This document shows, piece by piece, positions 22,818 through 24,493 of a DNA stretch of 24,493 bases. The translations under genes were made by a program, and so were the position numbers. This DNA comes from Candidatus Heimdallarchaeota archaeon LC_3. Lineage in GTDB: Archaea > Asgardarchaeota > Heimdallarchaeia > Hodarchaeales > LC-3. The notes below the pieces were generated by a model. That model did not search any database. It was not told the DNA's origin and saw only the letters and a list, made by a program, of their open reading frames with translations. The stretch is from NCBI GenBank assembly GCA_001940645.1, contig MDVS01000149.1, positions 1-24,493 on the forward strand, read 5' to 3'. How positions within the stretch are numbered: the stretch's first letter is position 1; each line of letters starts with the position of its first letter.

Positions 22818-24086
22818 TTGGCGTCTAATTCAATATCTATCATTTTGCCATCTTTGATAGACGTTAGAAATAATAAAATAATAGCAAAAGAGAACAATAG
22901 AGTTGAATTTAAGACTGCATTTTCAATGGGAAGCAAATACAAATATGCAAAAATTTTAGCAAGTTTTGCAAATAACAAAGGAGGACTGCTAATTTTTGGT
23001 GTTGATGAAAATACTGGTACCATTATAGGTCTAAAAAATGAAAAATTTGATAAACTAGATCCTGCTGATTTTACTCAACTTTTAAATGAGTGTTTTGATC
23101 CCGAATTAATTTGGGATCAAAAAATTGAAAATATAGACGAGAATACGCGAGTAGGTATCATCAATGTTGAAGAATGTGAAGATAAGCCTATAATTTGCAA
23201 AAAAAATGCTATCGGTTTAATTGAAGGTGAAATATATTATAGATATAGTGGACAAACTAAAAGAATTCGATTTTCTGAAATTTCAAGAATTATTCAACTA
23301 GAAAAACAAAAATTAGTCAATTTATTTTTTGAAAAAGTAAATGAAATTAAATCTATAGGGATAAGGGATTCTTTGATAATAGATACTAAACTTAACGAAA
23401 TTCAAGGCAAAAATCAAAAAATTCTGATAGATAAAAATGTTTTATCTGAATTAAAGTTAATTGAAAATGGAAAATTTGTTGAGCATGATGGATTGCCAAC
23501 TTTAAAGCTTATTGGAGAGTTAAATCCTATTGATGTAGTGACACGTATTCAAGTAAAGAATTTAAAAGCATTTGATATCGTAACTGCTTTTCTAAAACAG
23601 GAAATCCCATTAGGTATTGAACCTATAGAATATATATTACAAATTGGCAATGAATCAAGTCAAAATTTTCCAATTTACTATTTTATCAAAGAATCTGGTA
23701 TAACAATAGATGAAATCCGAGAATTGGTTATTAAAAGTCTTCCAGGAAATCATTATAAATCAAAATTAATAAAACGATTAATAGGTCCGGATAATAAATT
23801 TTTCATAAGTAAAATCAATATAAATTCTCAAGCATCAAAAAAAAGAAAAATTTATTTGGAATCCGCAATCAAGGAAAGTTTTAATATCGATATCTTGGAA
23901 AATGAGAAAGATATCCAGTATTTACTTGAGGGATTAACAAATATCTCAAAAGAAGATATTACAACAAAAAAAGATATTATATTTCCAATATTACATGAAA
24001 TTTACAAAAAAAATTATCGAAAATCTATTGCTTCTGCATTTAGAAATCTGATCTGTTTATTTGATATTTATTTGTATAAAAATTAA
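22818..24086 (+). CDS. AlbA_2/Schlafen-like ATP- or nucleic-acid-binding protein
   Basis: Residues 22-160 match the AlbA_2 (Schlafen AlbA) domain: ENNRVEFKTAF with E30 and K32, YAKILASFANNKGGLLIFGVDENTGTIIGL, then a strand-rich end with IEGEIYYRYSGQTKRI. The remaining 260 residues form an alpha/beta region (about 170-290, with GLPTLKLIGELNPIDVV) and a helical C-terminus, without motifs I can name. AlbA_2 proteins act as regulators, RNA-cleaving Schlafen-type enzymes or defence components. The TTG start at 22818 has GGTGAT close upstream. It is a single-gene unit between a basic-peptide gene and repeat copy 3, in a defence-rich setting. Confidence 0.8.
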   Translation: MASNSISIILPSLIDVRNNKIIAKENNRVEFKTAFSMGSKYKYAKILASFANNKGGLLIFGVDENTGTIIGLKNEKFDKLDPADFTQLLNECFDPELIWDQKIENIDENTRVGIINVEECEDKPIICKKNAIGLIEGEIYYRYSGQTKRIRFSEISRIIQLEKQKLVNLFFEKVNEIKSIGIRDSLIIDTKLNEIQGKNQKILIDKNVLSELKLIENGKFVEHDGLPTLKLIGELNPIDVVTRIQVKNLKAFDIVTAFLKQEIPLGIEPIEYILQIGNESSQNFPIYYFIKESGITIDEIRELVIKSLPGNHYKSKLIKRLIGPDNKFFISKININSQASKKRKIYLESAIKESFNIDILENEKDIQYLLEGLTNISKEDITTKKDIIFPILHEIYKKNYRKSIASAFRNLICLFDIYLYKN

Positions 24087-24135
24087 GAAAAGAATTTTTA
24101 ACTAAAGAAAGAACTATTTGAACTACCAAATACGC

Positions 24136-24294
24136 TTAAAGTAATTTTACAACCAAGCTGAGGGCTGATAGACCTACAATGCTAAGGGTAACTGAAGCGA
24201 TTAAAGTTCCAATATAGAGTAAACTAATCTTTGTACTAGTAAGCTCTTTGACGCGAATAGATTTAGATTGTTGTTTGTTTGTGATTGTTGCCAT
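24136..24294 (-). CDS. 52-aa repeat-borne single-pass membrane protein, copy B
   Basis: This is the paralogue of the gene at 18715-18873, with the same length, start, stop and an upstream GAGGGA ribosome binding site. The head MATITNKQQSKSIRVK is identical. Changes are D17E, F18L, N20S, M21T, L28I, F45L and F51L, plus silent changes, so the helix and its length are maintained. The downstream flank to the end of the repeat is also conserved. Function unknown. Confidence 0.75.
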   Translation of the reverse strand: MATITNKQQSKSIRVKELTSTKISLLYIGTLIASVTLSIVGLSALSLVVKLL

Positions 24295-24320
24295 AATAAA
24301 TATCCCTCGTTTAAAGTAGA

Positions 24321-24493
24321 TTAGACTTGGAAAATGGACGTAAATCTTGAGTTATAGCTGTTTCCAAGGCTACTGTTAATTGAAAAGGAAAATGGTAGAG
24401 ATGAAAAAGAAAGGTATATAGAATAACCAAATACGATGATATCGAAGTAAGTCAATTGCCTACAGTGTCGTTGTAATTCAATTCTTTTAAGAT
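24321..24493 (-). other. Leader reading frame in repeat copy 3, partial
   Basis: This is the same minus-strand frame as the leader ORF of copy 2, ending in the same TAA at 24321 and still open at the window edge. Relative to copy 2 it has five codon changes, two silent, and no gap. Whether it is translated is uncertain. Confidence 0.25.

Larger units (their letters stand above)
24125..24493 (-). repeat. Long direct repeat, copy 3 (truncated by window end)
   Basis: It aligns base for base with 18704-19072 and lacks only the last eight bases because the window ends. It carries a complete 52-aa gene and most of the leader. Confidence 0.95.

Noticed and set aside
1..24493. Window as a circular element closed by its terminal repeats
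   Set aside because: The repeat segments at the two ends differ at several bases and a third copy lies inside, so they are separate copies of a dispersed repeat rather than an overlap of one sequence.

Overview
The window is an AT-rich segment that is most likely archaeal, and could be from an Asgard-type lineage, although no marker gene proves this. The reasons are short T/A-rich TATA-like boxes about 25-40 nt upstream of genes, GGTGAT or GGGGAT-type ribosome binding sites, frequent TTG and GTG starts, and gene families common in archaea: a TrmB-like winged helix, a TM0106-type RecB nuclease, a JAMM protease and a free-standing LAGLIDADG protein. I see no rRNA, tRNA, CRISPR array, transposase or integrase. 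The content is almost entirely accessory and defence-like.

Layout. (1) 1-134 is the broken end of a long repeat. (2) 262-2621 holds small membrane proteins, an antitoxin-like peptide, and an HTH gene followed by a multi-spanning membrane ORF that may be one frameshifted gene. (3) 2973-5107 (minus) is a winged-helix regulator with a zinc-binding partner, behind a palindromic promoter. (4) 5108-6000 is A-rich non-coding DNA with a GC-richer patch that can fold, then a HTH-LAGLIDADG endonuclease gene (6004-7056). (5) 7096-8118 (minus) is a leucine-rich-repeat protein. (6) 8265-10087 is a YdjM-like membrane hydrolase fused to a SWIM zinc finger, followed by a PD-(D/E)XK nuclease. (7) 10253-15627 (minus) is a compact four-gene Argonaute operon: Mrr-like nuclease, unknown 245-aa protein, long Argonaute without its catalytic acids, and a RecB/DEDDy double nuclease. 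(8) 15867-18339 (plus), divergent from it, is a three-gene restriction-modification-like operon: degenerate LAGLIDADG protein, small PD-(D/E)XK nuclease and an amino-DNA methyltransferase. (9) 18704-19080 is repeat copy 2. (10) 19125-21440 (minus) is a JAMM protease, a SAP-domain nuclease and a small nuclease. (11) 21441-22815 is mostly non-coding, with a decayed gene and a very basic 41-aa peptide gene. (12) 22818-24086 is an AlbA_2/Schlafen-like protein. (13) 24125-24493 is repeat copy 3, cut by the window end.

How it fits together. The strongest candidate for an undescribed system is the Argonaute operon. A guide-binding but nuclease-dead Argonaute appears to be coupled to two separate nucleases and an unknown third partner, which resembles the logic of known inactive-pAgo plus nuclease-effector systems but with a different gene set. 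The adjacent operon suggests an R-M system in which a catalytically dead LAGLIDADG fold could supply sequence recognition. The three direct repeats each carry, or are placed to carry, a 52-aa single-pass membrane protein gene with an unusually conserved upstream region. They separate the defence modules, so they may be a multicopy small-gene family that marks or drives exchange of cassettes.
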